A program made the position numbers and the translations under genes. A stretch of DNA of 38,831 nucleotides from an uncultured Collinsella sp. Lineage in GTDB: Bacteria > Actinomycetota > Coriobacteriia > Coriobacteriales > Coriobacteriaceae. Below, one piece after another: positions 24,025 through 31,136 of the stretch; positions within the stretch are counted from its first letter, which is position 1; every line of letters begins with the position of its first letter. Location: contig CATYSO010000022.1 of assembly GCA_958412345.1 (NCBI GenBank), positions 1 through 38,831 on the forward strand, given 5' to 3'. The notes under the pieces were generated by a model. The model did no database searches and was not told where the DNA came from. It worked only from the letters and a program-made list of their open reading frames with translations.

Positions 24025-24670
24025 ATGCATCGCCTAAGGTGCGAACAGGGGCGCCATGTATTTCGAGATCAGCAAAAACCGGCGTACCTCGATGGCGAGT
24101 TCGTTGGTATCGTCGGCATCGTTTCCGACATCACGGAGCAAAAGCAACTCGAGACCAGGCTAAAGAATTTGACCGAGAACGACCAGCTAACCGGTCTCTA
24201 TAACCGCAATTATCTCAAGGCATGCGCCAAAGCCCGGAATTTCGACGGCATGTTCCCCGTAAACCTTGATCGTGCTGGACCGCAACCGTCTTAAGGAAAC
24301 CAACGACACCTATGGGCATCGAATGGGTGACGAGCTGGTTCGCAGGGTCGCAGGCGCCATCAAGAGTGTCCTTCCGGCCGGTGCCATGGCGGCCCGCATG
24401 GGCGGAGACGAGTTTTTGGTCGTATGACGCAATACGGATGAAGAGCACGCACAACGCCTCCTGTTCGACCTGAGGGCAGCGTTTCAGGATGCAAGCGACG
24501 AGGCCCTTGACGTCGATGTCGCCATGGGCTGCGCCACGGCCCTTGATGGAGAGGAATCCCTGATGCCGCCATTCAAGGCCGCGGACACCAAGATGTACGC
24601 AGATAAACAAGCGTCGCAAAAGGCTCGTAACGCCCGATTTGGCATATCACATCGATTCAACCGCCCCTAG
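24025..24670 (+). pseudogene. PAS-GGDEF diguanylate cyclase, degraded
   Basis: The first frame gives the end of a PAS domain (GEFVGIVGIVSDITEQKQLE) and the start of GGDEF (NDQLTGLYNRNYL). Near 24260 the frame shifts; the next frame runs LKETNDTYGHRMGDELV and ARMGGDEFLVV, then meets TGA at 24425-24427, after which the same frame continues to a natural stop at 24670 (KAADTKMYADKQAS). So the active-site GGDEF is intact but the gene is 5'-truncated, frameshifted and interrupted. It once made cyclic di-GMP. Confidence 0.8.
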
Positions 24671-24673
24671 CCT

Positions 24674-24720
24674 GCATGCCGCCAGCTGCAATCGCAAGTG
24701 AATTAACGCAGGTGGATTGC
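24674..24720. repeat. Fragment of the long repeat block
   Basis: GCCAGCTGCAAT and AAGTGAATTAACGCAGGTGG match 15870-15900 of block A and, less well, 28800-28830 of block B. Directly after the GGDEF pseudogene. Confidence 0.6.
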
Positions 24721-24830
24721 ACGCCATTCGCGGCAAGGCAAACCATATACAGCAGGGGCGTCAATTCCACTTGAAGCCGACGCCGCGTAAACGCTAATGG
24801 TGACGGCTATGCACGGGCACGGGCACGCCA

Positions 24831-24876
24831 CGCTGGGAAGGGCCGCGTAGCGGTCCAAGAAATCGTCCGCAGTCCC
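24831..24876 (+). repeat. IS right-end sequence, copy 2 of 2
   Basis: 46 bp identical to 414-459. Here no transposase coding sequence precedes it beyond the shared stretch, so only the tip of the element remains. Confidence 0.8.
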
Positions 24877-24909
24877 TTCTCAAGTATTTGGGACGCACAC
24901 GCGGCGTTC

Positions 24910-24932
24910 AAAAATGCGGAGCGACTCCGCAT
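24910..24932 (-). terminator. Terminator after the ToxN/TenpN-like gene
   Basis: ATGCGGAG-CGA-CTCCGCAT (24914-24932), perfect 8-bp arms; on the minus strand the stem is followed by a T run. It lies 24 bases beyond the toxin stop. Confidence 0.75.
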
Positions 24933-24956
24933 GGCTCGAAACTGAGCCGAGGTGCC

Positions 24957-25406
24957 CTACTTCTCGCCCTCCAGCAGCCCCACGATGCGGTCGATGTCGA
25001 CGGCAAAGCGGGGCCTTCCCTCGCGCTCGTAGCGGTCGAGGTATGCCTGGCACTCGGAGACAATGCGCTTGGTGTTGCCGTCGATGATGCGTTGGAGCGT
25101 CTCGTAGTAGGCCGAGCCCTCGGTCCTGAAGCGGCGCTGGTAGGACTTGGTTATGGGGAACATCTTGATGTAGTGGATGCCGTGGCGGCAGCCGGGGCGC
25201 GTCGTGGGGCGGGGTGGCAACGCAAAGTACTGGTCTTTGGGCACGTTAGGGGCGATGTTGGAACGCAGCGGCACGGCGAAGTCCCTGCGCTTCCCGCGGA
25301 AACGCAGCCTCACCACCACGATGCAGGGGCGATTGTGCTTAAGCATGAGCTCGCGGTCGCCCTCGACGAGGCCGAAGAAGTCCTGGGAGATGGACACGAT
25401 CTTCAT
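24957..25406 (-). CDS. ToxN/TenpN-like type III toxin (endoribonuclease)
   Basis: 149 aa. The core RPCIVVVRLRFRGKRRDFAV, then PLRSNIAP, a basic middle and a helical C-terminal half match the pattern of ToxN/AbiQ and especially TenpN/CptN-like toxins: a small endoribonuclease inhibited by a repeat-containing RNA encoded just upstream. AAGGGGGCG precedes the ATG. About 210 bases upstream there is a structured leader where the antitoxin RNA would be expected. It stands alone, with its own terminator. The family call is from remembered motifs only. If right, the locus acts in phage defence or element maintenance. Confidence 0.6.
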   Translation of the reverse strand: MKIVSISQDFFGLVEGDRELMLKHNRPCIVVVRLRFRGKRRDFAVPLRSNIAPNVPKDQYFALPPRPTTRPGCRHGIHYIKMFPITKSYQRRFRTEGSAYYETLQRIIDGNTKRIVSECQAYLDRYEREGRPRFAVDIDRIVGLLEGEK

Positions 25407-25562
25407 CGATTACGCCCCCTTCATACGAAGCGGGGCCCGCATCGCTGCAGGCCCCTACAGGTGGGAGATATTCTACGCCTTGCGGCACCCCGTCGCCCAC
25501 GGAGGTTAAACGTACACGTAAGCCGTACTCTGAAAGCCGCGGCTTCCGGCAAGTAGTTTATA
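25407..25562 (-). ncRNA. Structured leader, candidate antitoxin RNA
   Basis: On the minus strand, downstream of TATAAA (complement of 25557-25562), there are stacked stems: GCCGCGGC; a GTGGG/CCCAC stem enclosing GCC-GCAA-GGC (a GNRA-type loop); and GGGGCC/GGCCCC just before the toxin gene. Type III antitoxins sit in this position, but I do not see the usual clear tandem repeats, so the RNA may be a single unit or a different element. Confidence 0.35.
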
Positions 25563-26170
25563 CCACGAAAGGTCGCTTTCAATGCGCATAGCTCGCAAAA
25601 TAACACTCGCTGGGCCGTCACCCCTGGCCGTTACCCTCCAATCTTCATTGGAGTCAGCAGGTCAATTCATATAGCCATGGGGGTTTATCCTAAAGGAAAT
25701 CAAATTTATACCCCCATAACTAAGAAATTTTCTATTCCTGCTCAGTGACTAATCCAGTCCGAGTGTTGTCGATACGTGCCGCATCGTACCGCCTAAGGGC
25801 TGATTCGTGCGCAATTTGGGCGAATCAGGCCCTTGATTCGCGATTTCGGAAATGCCTGGAGGCGGTGACGACAACGGCTTTGCGCAGGGAATCCCGCCAG
25901 CCTCGTTAACCCGTCGCCCGCGAAAGACGTTGAGCTAGAGAAAAGGACCTATTTCCCGTCATGGATTGGGTTTACCTGCGTGACTAGAGCCCTGGTGTAA
26001 TTGGCTGGATCACCGTTCCGGGAACCAGTATCGACCTACCTGTCCGCCAAGCTCCTTCTTCAGCTCCAGCCTAGTATCTGACTCGCGCCGCTATAAGCGA
26101 AAACCGGAGAGATGCGTCTTAGCCAAGAAAAGAAGGTTAGCCTCATCTTACTGCATGATTCGTGTGTTAT
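25563..26170. other. Non-coding stretch with three hairpins
   Basis: Holds CTCCAAT-CTTC-ATTGGAG (25636-25653), the ATGGGGGT hairpin (25677-25718) and a stem GGGC-TGATTCG / CGAATCAGGCCC (25797-25832). No open frame of note and no recognised RNA gene. Confidence 0.5.
25677..25718. repeat. Hairpin with ATGGGGGT ends, related to 17085-17129
   Basis: ATGGGGG and CCCCCAT arms around TTTATCC and an A-rich middle; followed by AACTAAGAAATTTTC. Similar to 17085-17129 in both arms and the right flank. Confidence 0.45.
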
Positions 26171-26188
26171 AGTTAGATGGCTCTAACT
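26171..26188. promoter_or_regulatory. Operator-like inverted repeat before the methyltransferase cluster
   Basis: AGTTAGA-TGGC-TCTAACT, perfect 7-bp arms, next to a TATAGT (26168-26173) that may be the -10. It lies 17 bases before the first methyltransferase ATG. No matching regulator gene is adjacent. Confidence 0.5.
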
Positions 26189-26205
26189 GTTTGGGGGCGA
26201 CAGCC

Positions 26206-26835
26206 ATGCACGAACGCGAAGGTTTCTGGGACAAGAACGCCGGTCGGTACGACCGTTTCATGCGAAAGGACCGGGCGGCGTATGAGAAGATGTATGGGCT
26301 GATCAGGCCGGTGGTGAAAGCAAAAACCGTGCTGGAGGTTGCCACTGGCACGGGGCTTATCGCAAAGAGCATCGTGAATGCGGCGGCACACATCGAGGCT
26401 ACGGACGCTTCTGCAAAGATGATCCTTGAAGCAAAGCGGGACCATCAATCCGCAAAACTGCACTTTTCCGTACAAGATATGTTCCGCCTGCCCTATGCGC
26501 AGAAGTCCTTCGAAGTGGTGATCGCGTCCAACGCGCTTCACATAGTGCCGCATCCGGAAAAGGCCCTGCAAGAAATCAGGCGGGTGCTGAAGGACGACGG
26601 CATGCTCATCGCGCCAACCTTCACCCACGCGGGGAACTCGGTTTCCGGCAAGGCAAAAGCCTTTTTCATGAGTATGGCGGGATTTCCCCTCCACAGCAGG
26701 TGGACGAGCGAGGAATACCTACGTTTCCTGCGTCAAAACGGTTGGGCGGTGCAGAAAAGCGCAGTGCTGAAGGCCTCGTTCCCGTTGACCTATGCGGAAT
26801 GCACGAAATCGGAGGGACAAGATGTCGTTCTTTGA
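26206..26835 (+). CDS. Class I SAM-dependent methyltransferase 1 of cluster
   Basis: 209 aa from ATG 26206 (GGGGGCGA upstream). Motif I TVLEVATGTGLIA, then ATDASAKMI, FEVVIASNALHIVPHPEKAL and LKDDGMLIAPTFTH, a Methyltransf_11/25-type enzyme. The substrate is not evident. It overlaps the next gene by 14 bases; both are short and related in plan. Codon use is less GC-biased than in the chromosomal core genes. Confidence 0.75.
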   Translation: MHEREGFWDKNAGRYDRFMRKDRAAYEKMYGLIRPVVKAKTVLEVATGTGLIAKSIVNAAAHIEATDASAKMILEAKRDHQSAKLHFSVQDMFRLPYAQKSFEVVIASNALHIVPHPEKALQEIRRVLKDDGMLIAPTFTHAGNSVSGKAKAFFMSMAGFPLHSRWTSEEYLRFLRQNGWAVQKSAVLKASFPLTYAECTKSEGQDVVL

Positions 26836-27427
26836 AAACACCCGCAAGCCCGTGGGCCTCGGCGGAAAACTTATGGTTGCCATGATGAATCTGGGCCACA
26901 GTCCTGTGGCGCGGTGGGGACTTCAATTTCTACGACTTGCGCCAAACGCCAAGGTGCTGGATTGCGGCTGCGGCGGCGGGGCGAACATAAAACGGCTGCT
27001 GAAAAAATGCCCGCATGGCGTCGTCAATGGCATCGACTATTCGCCCGTCAGCGTGGAGAAGGCTAGAAAGCTCAACCGAATTGCAATTCAGGAGGGGCGT
27101 TGCGCCGTTCTGCAAGGCAGTGTGGCGGATATGGCGTTTGAGGATAGCTGTTTCGATGCTGCCACGGCCTTTGAGACCGTCTATTTTTGGCCTGATTTGC
27201 CCCGATGCTTCCGTGAGGTCTGGCGGACGCTGAAGCCAGGCGGGACAATTCTTATCTGCAACGAGAGCAATGGCGATACGGACAGGGACGAGAGGTGGAC
27301 GCAGATCATCGGCGGCATGACCATCTACAAGGACATTGAATTAAAGGCGTGTCTTGAGCAGGCGGGTTTTCACGAGGTGCAGATACGCAAAAAGAAAAGG
27401 TGGCTCTGCGTCACGGCGCGGAAGTAA
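26822..27427 (+). CDS. Class I SAM-dependent methyltransferase 2 of cluster
   Basis: 201 aa from ATG 26822 with GGAGG at 26811-26815. VLDCGCGGGANIKRLL is motif I, VNGIDYSPVSVEKAR the acidic-loop strand, and LKPGGTILICNESN motif III. The open frame extends a little upstream, but the ribosome binding site fixes the start. Overlap with the previous gene shows coupled translation, so the two probably modify one substrate together (inference). Confidence 0.75.
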   Translation: MSFFENTRKPVGLGGKLMVAMMNLGHSPVARWGLQFLRLAPNAKVLDCGCGGGANIKRLLKKCPHGVVNGIDYSPVSVEKARKLNRIAIQEGRCAVLQGSVADMAFEDSCFDAATAFETVYFWPDLPRCFREVWRTLKPGGTILICNESNGDTDRDERWTQIIGGMTIYKDIELKACLEQAGFHEVQIRKKKRWLCVTARK

Positions 27428-27464
27428 GGGCATCAAGCACGGGCATTTTTAATCCATCCTGCAC

Positions 27465-27530
27465 ATGGCGATAGGCATGACGGTCATAGCGGCTGTGCTG
27501 GCGGCAATTATGACAGTTTTTATTCACTGA
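27465..27530 (+). CDS. Tiny hydrophobic ORF between methyltransferases 2 and 3
   Basis: 21 residues, almost entirely hydrophobic (MAIGMTVIAAVLAAIMTVFI plus His). No good ribosome binding site. It could be the remnant of a membrane protein gene deleted from the cluster. Confidence 0.25.
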   Translation: MAIGMTVIAAVLAAIMTVFIH

Positions 27531-27541
27531 GGAAGAAACCT

Positions 27542-28372
27542 ATGAAATGTAAAATTGAGAAAAACACCGTTCAGGAGACGCTGATCCTCCCGCTGTATTC
27601 CCGGAAGCTGTGTACGGAGCTGTACCCGAACCTTTATAGGGATGAAACAGCGGTTCGTCTGCTCGACCAAATCGACTACGACTTTTCAGAGGCAGAGAAA
27701 AACTCCCGCAGCCTGATGCAGCGCTTTGGTGCGCTGGAGGTGGCCATGCGGCAGGGTGATCTTGCTTTCGAGGTGCGGGATTACCTGAAAGGCCACCCCA
27801 ATGCGGCAGTGGTCAATCTGGGCTGCGGGCTGGACAACACCGGCAGAACCTGCGACAACGGTAAATGCAAGATCTACAATCTGGACTTCCCGGATGTGAT
27901 TGCCTTACGGCAGCAGCTACTGCCCGCCGGGGATCGGGAACAAAATATCCCCTGCGACCTGAAAGACACCGCATGGTTTAGCAAAATCGATGCCTCCGGC
28001 GGGGCGGTGTTCTTTGCCTCCGGGGTGTTCTATTACTTTCTGACCCAGCAGGTCCGGAAACTGGTGCGGGGGATGGCGGACGCTTTCCCCGGCAGTGTGC
28101 TGGTCTTTGATGCTGCCAATCGGACGGCGGTAAAGATGATCGCAAAAACATGGCTTAAGACTGCAAAAATCAAGGATGTGGGGGCATATTTTGCGGTTTC
28201 GGATGCCGCCAAGGAAATCGGCACGTGGGACAGCCGTCTGCAGGTCACAAGTCGCGGCTATATGCTGGGTTACAACGATTTGAGAGACCCTTCTATCAGC
28301 GGCTTTTTCCGGTTTCTCGCAAGGGTCGGTGACAACGGGATGAAAATGCAAATCGTGAAAATAAGATTTTAA
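27542..28372 (+). CDS. Leucine carboxyl methyltransferase-family (COG3315-like) methyltransferase
   Basis: 276 aa. GAGGAAG lies before the ATG. The N-terminus (ETLILPLYSRKLCTELYPNL, then DETAVRLLDQIDYDF) and AAVVNLGCGLDNTGRTCDN are typical of the PPM1/LCM-like group that includes polyketide O-methyltransferases. YNLDFPDVIALRQQLLP is the second family block. It ends the cluster, before a clear terminator at 28461. No biosynthetic gene is present, so the substrate is open. Confidence 0.8.
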   Translation: MKCKIEKNTVQETLILPLYSRKLCTELYPNLYRDETAVRLLDQIDYDFSEAEKNSRSLMQRFGALEVAMRQGDLAFEVRDYLKGHPNAAVVNLGCGLDNTGRTCDNGKCKIYNLDFPDVIALRQQLLPAGDREQNIPCDLKDTAWFSKIDASGGAVFFASGVFYYFLTQQVRKLVRGMADAFPGSVLVFDAANRTAVKMIAKTWLKTAKIKDVGAYFAVSDAAKEIGTWDSRLQVTSRGYMLGYNDLRDPSISGFFRFLARVGDNGMKMQIVKIRF

Positions 28373-28460
28373 GAGGCAAAGAATAACGCACATTCACTTT
28401 GACGTTGAAGAAGACGGATTTTACGGCGCATATTGGGCGTGCAAGGACACGCATACAGCA

Positions 28461-28515
28461 GCGGGCACGGATTCGATTGAAACCGTGCCCGCTATTTGAT
28501 ACTATATTATTTTAT
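28461..28515 (+). terminator. Rho-independent terminator of the methyltransferase cluster
   Basis: GCGGGCACGG (28461-28470) pairs with CCGTGCCCGC (28483-28492), followed by an A/T-rich tail with several T. Confidence 0.75.
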
Positions 28516-28527
28516 CGAACGTCTGTT

Positions 28528-28560
28528 CTATTCCCACTCGATGGTTACAGTTTTGCCGTC
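28528..28560 (-). other. Possible gene-end remnant reading ...VTIEWE-stop
   Basis: On the minus strand these bases read DGKTVTIEWE and a stop. TIEWE is the usual end of GMP synthase (guaA), whose 3' end is a known insertion target of mobile elements, so this may be an attachment-site remnant. The stretch is short and the call is tentative. Confidence 0.25.
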
Positions 28561-28645
28561 TCGTCACTCCAGTTGCACCCAGTTTTCGGCGGCATCTCGA
28601 AGTGAGTGCCGCTGAATGACGCGACGTCGCGTTTCATCGGCTTCG

Positions 28646-28714
28646 GGGACAAAAGCTGGGACAACTTCAAAAACCATTTTCAAACTCAGAGTATTGAGTT
28701 TTTATTTTTGTCCC
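28646..28714. repeat. Dispersed hairpin repeat, copy 3 of 3
   Basis: Outer arms GGGACAAA and TTTGTCCC, inner hairpin ACTCA-GAGTAT-TGAGT with a T-rich right side. It directly precedes long repeat block B. Confidence 0.65.
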
Positions 28715-29051
28715 AAGGGGCACGGAGAGCCGACTTTGGAGGCTCGATAGCGCCGAAAACGCCCGTTTTGAAACTCAACCGCCTTTGAGCCTGCAAGCCA
28801 CCAGCTTCAACAGTAAGTGAGTCGACGCGGGTGGCTTACGAGCCGTTCACAAAACCGCAGGCCACAGGTCTTTGTCAACGATAAGCAAAGTGAATAGTCT
28901 CAGGTGGCTTGCCCATGAGTTGGCGTAAGCCTGTTTAGCAAAAGGCTAATCGGACACGACAGGCCGCCCGCATGGCGACGGCGTTTCCCGTGCGGGCACA
29001 AGCAGCCCTGCGTGCCCTGTCGCGCGATATCCCAATGCGACGTTCAGAACC

Positions 29052-29230
29052 CTACCCGCCAAGCAGCCACCTCGCGAAATTCAGCACGAGCACGCCCTCC
29101 CGGGTATGGGGCTCATGCCTCGTGCGAGTGATGAGAATCTTCGGGAATGCATCCCCGATGGATAGAATCGGCGCAATCTCCCTCTCGAGCGTCGAATCGG
29201 CGCCGATATCGTCGCTCACATACACTCTCC
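29052..29230 (-). pseudogene. C-terminal tail of a DUF4143 AAA ATPase, copy B
   Basis: Minus-strand frame with VYVSDDIGADSTLEREIAPI, LSIGDAFPKILITRTRHEP and VLVLNFARWLLGG before the stop. It is longer than copy A on its N-terminal side (the VSDD-TLEREIAP part is kept). The catalytic domain is absent. Confidence 0.65.
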
Positions 29231-29340
29231 TTCCCGGTTTCGAAACCTGGAAGGCAGTATGCGCAAGGATGCGTCGAGGTGCGATCCCAGTCGTACCATG
29301 CCAGCAGAGATGTCGAGGCACATTCGTTCATGCTGCAATG

Positions 29341-29455
29341 CGGGCATCGGAGATGAAAAACAGCCCGTCGGGTAGTCATGGGCGTGCGGGAGCCCGCATC
29401 AGTAACCTGCCTCCTCGGTTGTCCCTTCTTTGCATGGTCGTCTACATAAAGGAGG
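29341..29455 (+). ncRNA. yjdF riboswitch, copy B (orphan)
   Basis: Nearly the same sequence as copy A: CCCGTCGGGTAG, a fully paired TGCGGG/CCCGCA stem where copy A has a weaker one, anti-SD CCTCCT (29410-29415) and SD AGGAGG (29450-29455). The ATG at 29464 is kept and the first four codons match yjdF, but then the sequence is unrelated. The -10 is degraded (TGCAAT). So the sensor is intact while the regulated gene is lost. Confidence 0.7.
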
Positions 29456-29463
29456 AACCAGCC

Positions 29464-29802
29464 ATGCAGATCAGCATGCTTGCCCTTCTTGGGTCACGGA
29501 CCGGGGAGGCGAGGGCCTCCGTCGGGACCGCCCCGAGCAACCGGCATATCCAAGGAATGACAAGGCTCGATCGCTATGCTGGTCAGGATGCCGAAGCGGG
29601 CCGTCCGTCAATCGGAATGCGGGTCAGGATGCTGCAACGCGATCCCAACTGCAGGATACGGCTCCTTTGCGGTTGCCGCAAAACCTGCTGGCAACATTCT
29701 TACTATCCGAATGATACACACATCCCTTGGATTGTTTCGCCTGGCCAGGGCCATCTTCAGCGCCTCATTGGCCAGCTCGGCGGGCGCCTCTTCCACGCGT
29801 AA
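29464..29802 (+). pseudogene. yjdF start fused to unrelated sequence
   Basis: After MQIS the reading frame stays open for over 300 bases but shows no YjdF features and no other family I know (LLGSRTGEARASVGTAPSN and onward). It still has the riboswitch ribosome binding site, so a hybrid peptide of about 112 residues could be made. A minus-strand frame across the same stretch (29608-29883, LANEALKMALARRNNPRDV) is equally unassigned. Confidence 0.35.
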
Positions 29803-29858
29803 TAGCCCTGGCGGGTCACCCATGCGACCAAAGATGCAAAAGAGATCGAATGGCCAGA

Positions 29859-29888
29859 AAGGATTGCCCTTACCGACAGGCAATCCTT
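29859..29888. repeat. Perfect hairpin just before the mef promoter
   Basis: AAGGATTGCC and GGCAATCCTT are 10-bp arms with a 10-base loop. The right arm overlaps the first bases of the TTGACA at 29887, so it may be an operator or an upstream terminator without T run. Confidence 0.5.
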
Positions 29889-29916
29889 GACAAACGAGCT
29901 TCAGCCTCCTTAAAAT
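29887..29916 (+). promoter_or_regulatory. Strong promoter for the macrolide-resistance genes
   Basis: A perfect TTGACA (29887-29892), 18-base spacer, TAAAAT (29911-29916), the best promoter in the window. Confidence 0.75.
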
Positions 29917-29956
29917 TGCGTGGTTTGCCGAACTGAGTCAGCGAAGGAGGGGTGTC

Positions 29957-29992
29957 GTGGTTGGTCTTTTCCGCACGTGGATGAGCGCCTAA
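29957..29992 (+). CDS. 11-aa leader peptide of the mef/msrD-like genes
   Basis: GTG start 6 bases after AAGGAGGGG, encoding MVGLFRTWMSA and a TAA. The stop region forms a stem, AGCGCC (29984-29989) with GGCGCT (29997-30002), followed by a second stem ATGGCGT (30006-30012) with ACGCCAT (30026-30032) shortly before the efflux gene start. This is the layout of ribosome-stalling attenuators that control macrolide-resistance genes. A second GTG at 29952 in another frame has poor spacing. Confidence 0.55.
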   Translation: MVGLFRTWMSA

Positions 29993-30051
29993 AAGCGGCG
30001 CTGTTATGGCGTCGCGCTGTTTTGCACGCCATTCCACGATTGGACATAACC

Positions 30052-30876
30052 ATGATGTTTGAAACCTCTCGGCGCAGGTCTGTTTCGCTGTGCCATTCAT
30101 GGCAATTTAAGATTTGTTTCGTATGGGGCGGGGAGCTCGTGTCGACATTGACGAGCTCGATTCTCCAAATGGGTCTCATTTGGCATATCGCCCTCACGAC
30201 AGGATCATCTTCCCTCCTCTCCCTGGCATCGTTAGCAGGCTTTCTGCCGATTGCTTTGTTCGGAGTCCTTGCGGGCGCCGTTGTCGACAGATACAGGGGG
30301 CTGTTCGCCCTTCTTTGGTGCGGGTTCGTCTTCGCTTTCGCGTTCTCCCCACTCGCGGCATTGTTCCCAATAATGACCTTGGGACATTTTGGCGGTAGCA
30401 CGGGGGATGCTGCTTTGGTGGAGGTCCTTTTCTCCGCAGGCATGCTGGCTGGGTCCGGCATTTTGGCGGCCGCGGGAGGGTTCCGCAATAGGTCGCTCAC
30501 CATGGTCGCCGCGATCGCCGGCTTCGGCGTCGTCGCAATCGCATCCGGATTGCTCGGCCCGTCGCTGTTCACCGCTTTCCTACCGGCGAGCTTTCTTATG
30601 GGCGCATGCTCCCCGCTGTACGCGGGAGCCCAGACTGCCCTTATGCAGGAGCAGATACCTCCTGAGTACCTAGGCCGCGTTTTTGGTCTCTATGGAACCA
30701 TTATGGCGTGGGCCATGCCCATGGGCCTCGCAGCCCCCTCCGTTTTTGCGGACCTGCTCGGAGCTCCGTTGTGGTCCGTCGGTTCTGGAGCGACCATGAC
30801 ACTGCTTGCGTTGGCGATGCTTCTCGCTCCAAGCGTCCGAAACGTGGGGAAAAAAGATTCCGGGCAGATTCAATAG
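30052..30876 (+). CDS. Mef-like macrolide efflux MFS protein with central deletion
   Basis: 274 aa. The start (FKICFVWGGELVSTLTSSIL, then LASLAGFLPIALFGVLAGAV) matches transmembrane helices 1-2 of Mef(A)-type exporters. Right after VVDRYR (residues 78-82) the sequence jumps to GLFALLWCGFVFAFAFSPLA, the region around helix 7, and then follows Mef to the end (ALMQEQIPPEYLGRVFGLYG). About 125-130 residues, helices 3-6 and the central loop, are missing in frame compared with family length near 405. Such a protein is unlikely to pump. It could still be translated and keeps the spacing to the downstream ABC-F gene. The start is ATG 30052 or 30055. Confidence 0.7.
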   Translation: MMFETSRRRSVSLCHSWQFKICFVWGGELVSTLTSSILQMGLIWHIALTTGSSSLLSLASLAGFLPIALFGVLAGAVVDRYRGLFALLWCGFVFAFAFSPLAALFPIMTLGHFGGSTGDAALVEVLFSAGMLAGSGILAAAGGFRNRSLTMVAAIAGFGVVAIASGLLGPSLFTAFLPASFLMGACSPLYAGAQTALMQEQIPPEYLGRVFGLYGTIMAWAMPMGLAAPSVFADLLGAPLWSVGSGATMTLLALAMLLAPSVRNVGKKDSGQIQ

Positions 30877-31136
30877 CCCAAGCATTCGAAAAAAGAGGCG
30901 GCAGCCATCGGTTCGCGCGTCAGCCTTCAAACCCTTGCGACGACGAGGTATTGCGCCGACATCCCACATCGCGCTCCTTATTCGCCGCCAACTATCATTT
31001 TCGGATTTGCCGGCTTGCGCAAGGCCAAAACGCTCACGCCGGCAATCGGGCAAAGGCGAAAAATCGAAGTGAACGATCCTTTATTGGCATGGCTGCGCTT
31101 CCAGAAAACGACAATACACAAAAGGTGGTTCAACTT
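30877..31136. other. Gap between mef-like and msrD-like genes
   Basis: 260 bases without a supported gene. The frame of the ABC-F gene is open through it, but a family match begins only at 31137. An ATG at 31089 in that frame would add 16 residues. Nothing else was recognised. Confidence 0.5.

Larger units (their letters stand above)
28730..29463. repeat. Long repeat block, copy B (matches 15800-16577)
   Basis: Same order of parts as block A. GCAAGCCACC near 28793 and GGTGGCTTGC near 28911 are perfect 10-bp inverted arms about 110 bases apart. Compared with block A it has an extra segment around 29190-29225 and lacks one GTTTCGAAAC. Confidence 0.75.

Noticed and set aside
24888..25556. 222-codon plus-strand frame opposite the ToxN/TenpN-like gene
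   Set aside because: The minus-strand protein has family features, a ribosome binding site and a terminator; the plus frame has none.
28793..28960. Cobalamin riboswitch or T-box leader in the repeat block (GGTGG-containing stems)
   Set aside because: The key conserved boxes of both classes are missing, and the stems lie on the 3' side of a minus-strand gene tail.
29608..29883. Minus-strand frame with LANEALKMALARRNNPRDV, considered as a phosphatase C-terminus
   Set aside because: Only a vague resemblance over one segment; no catalytic residues, no start signal.
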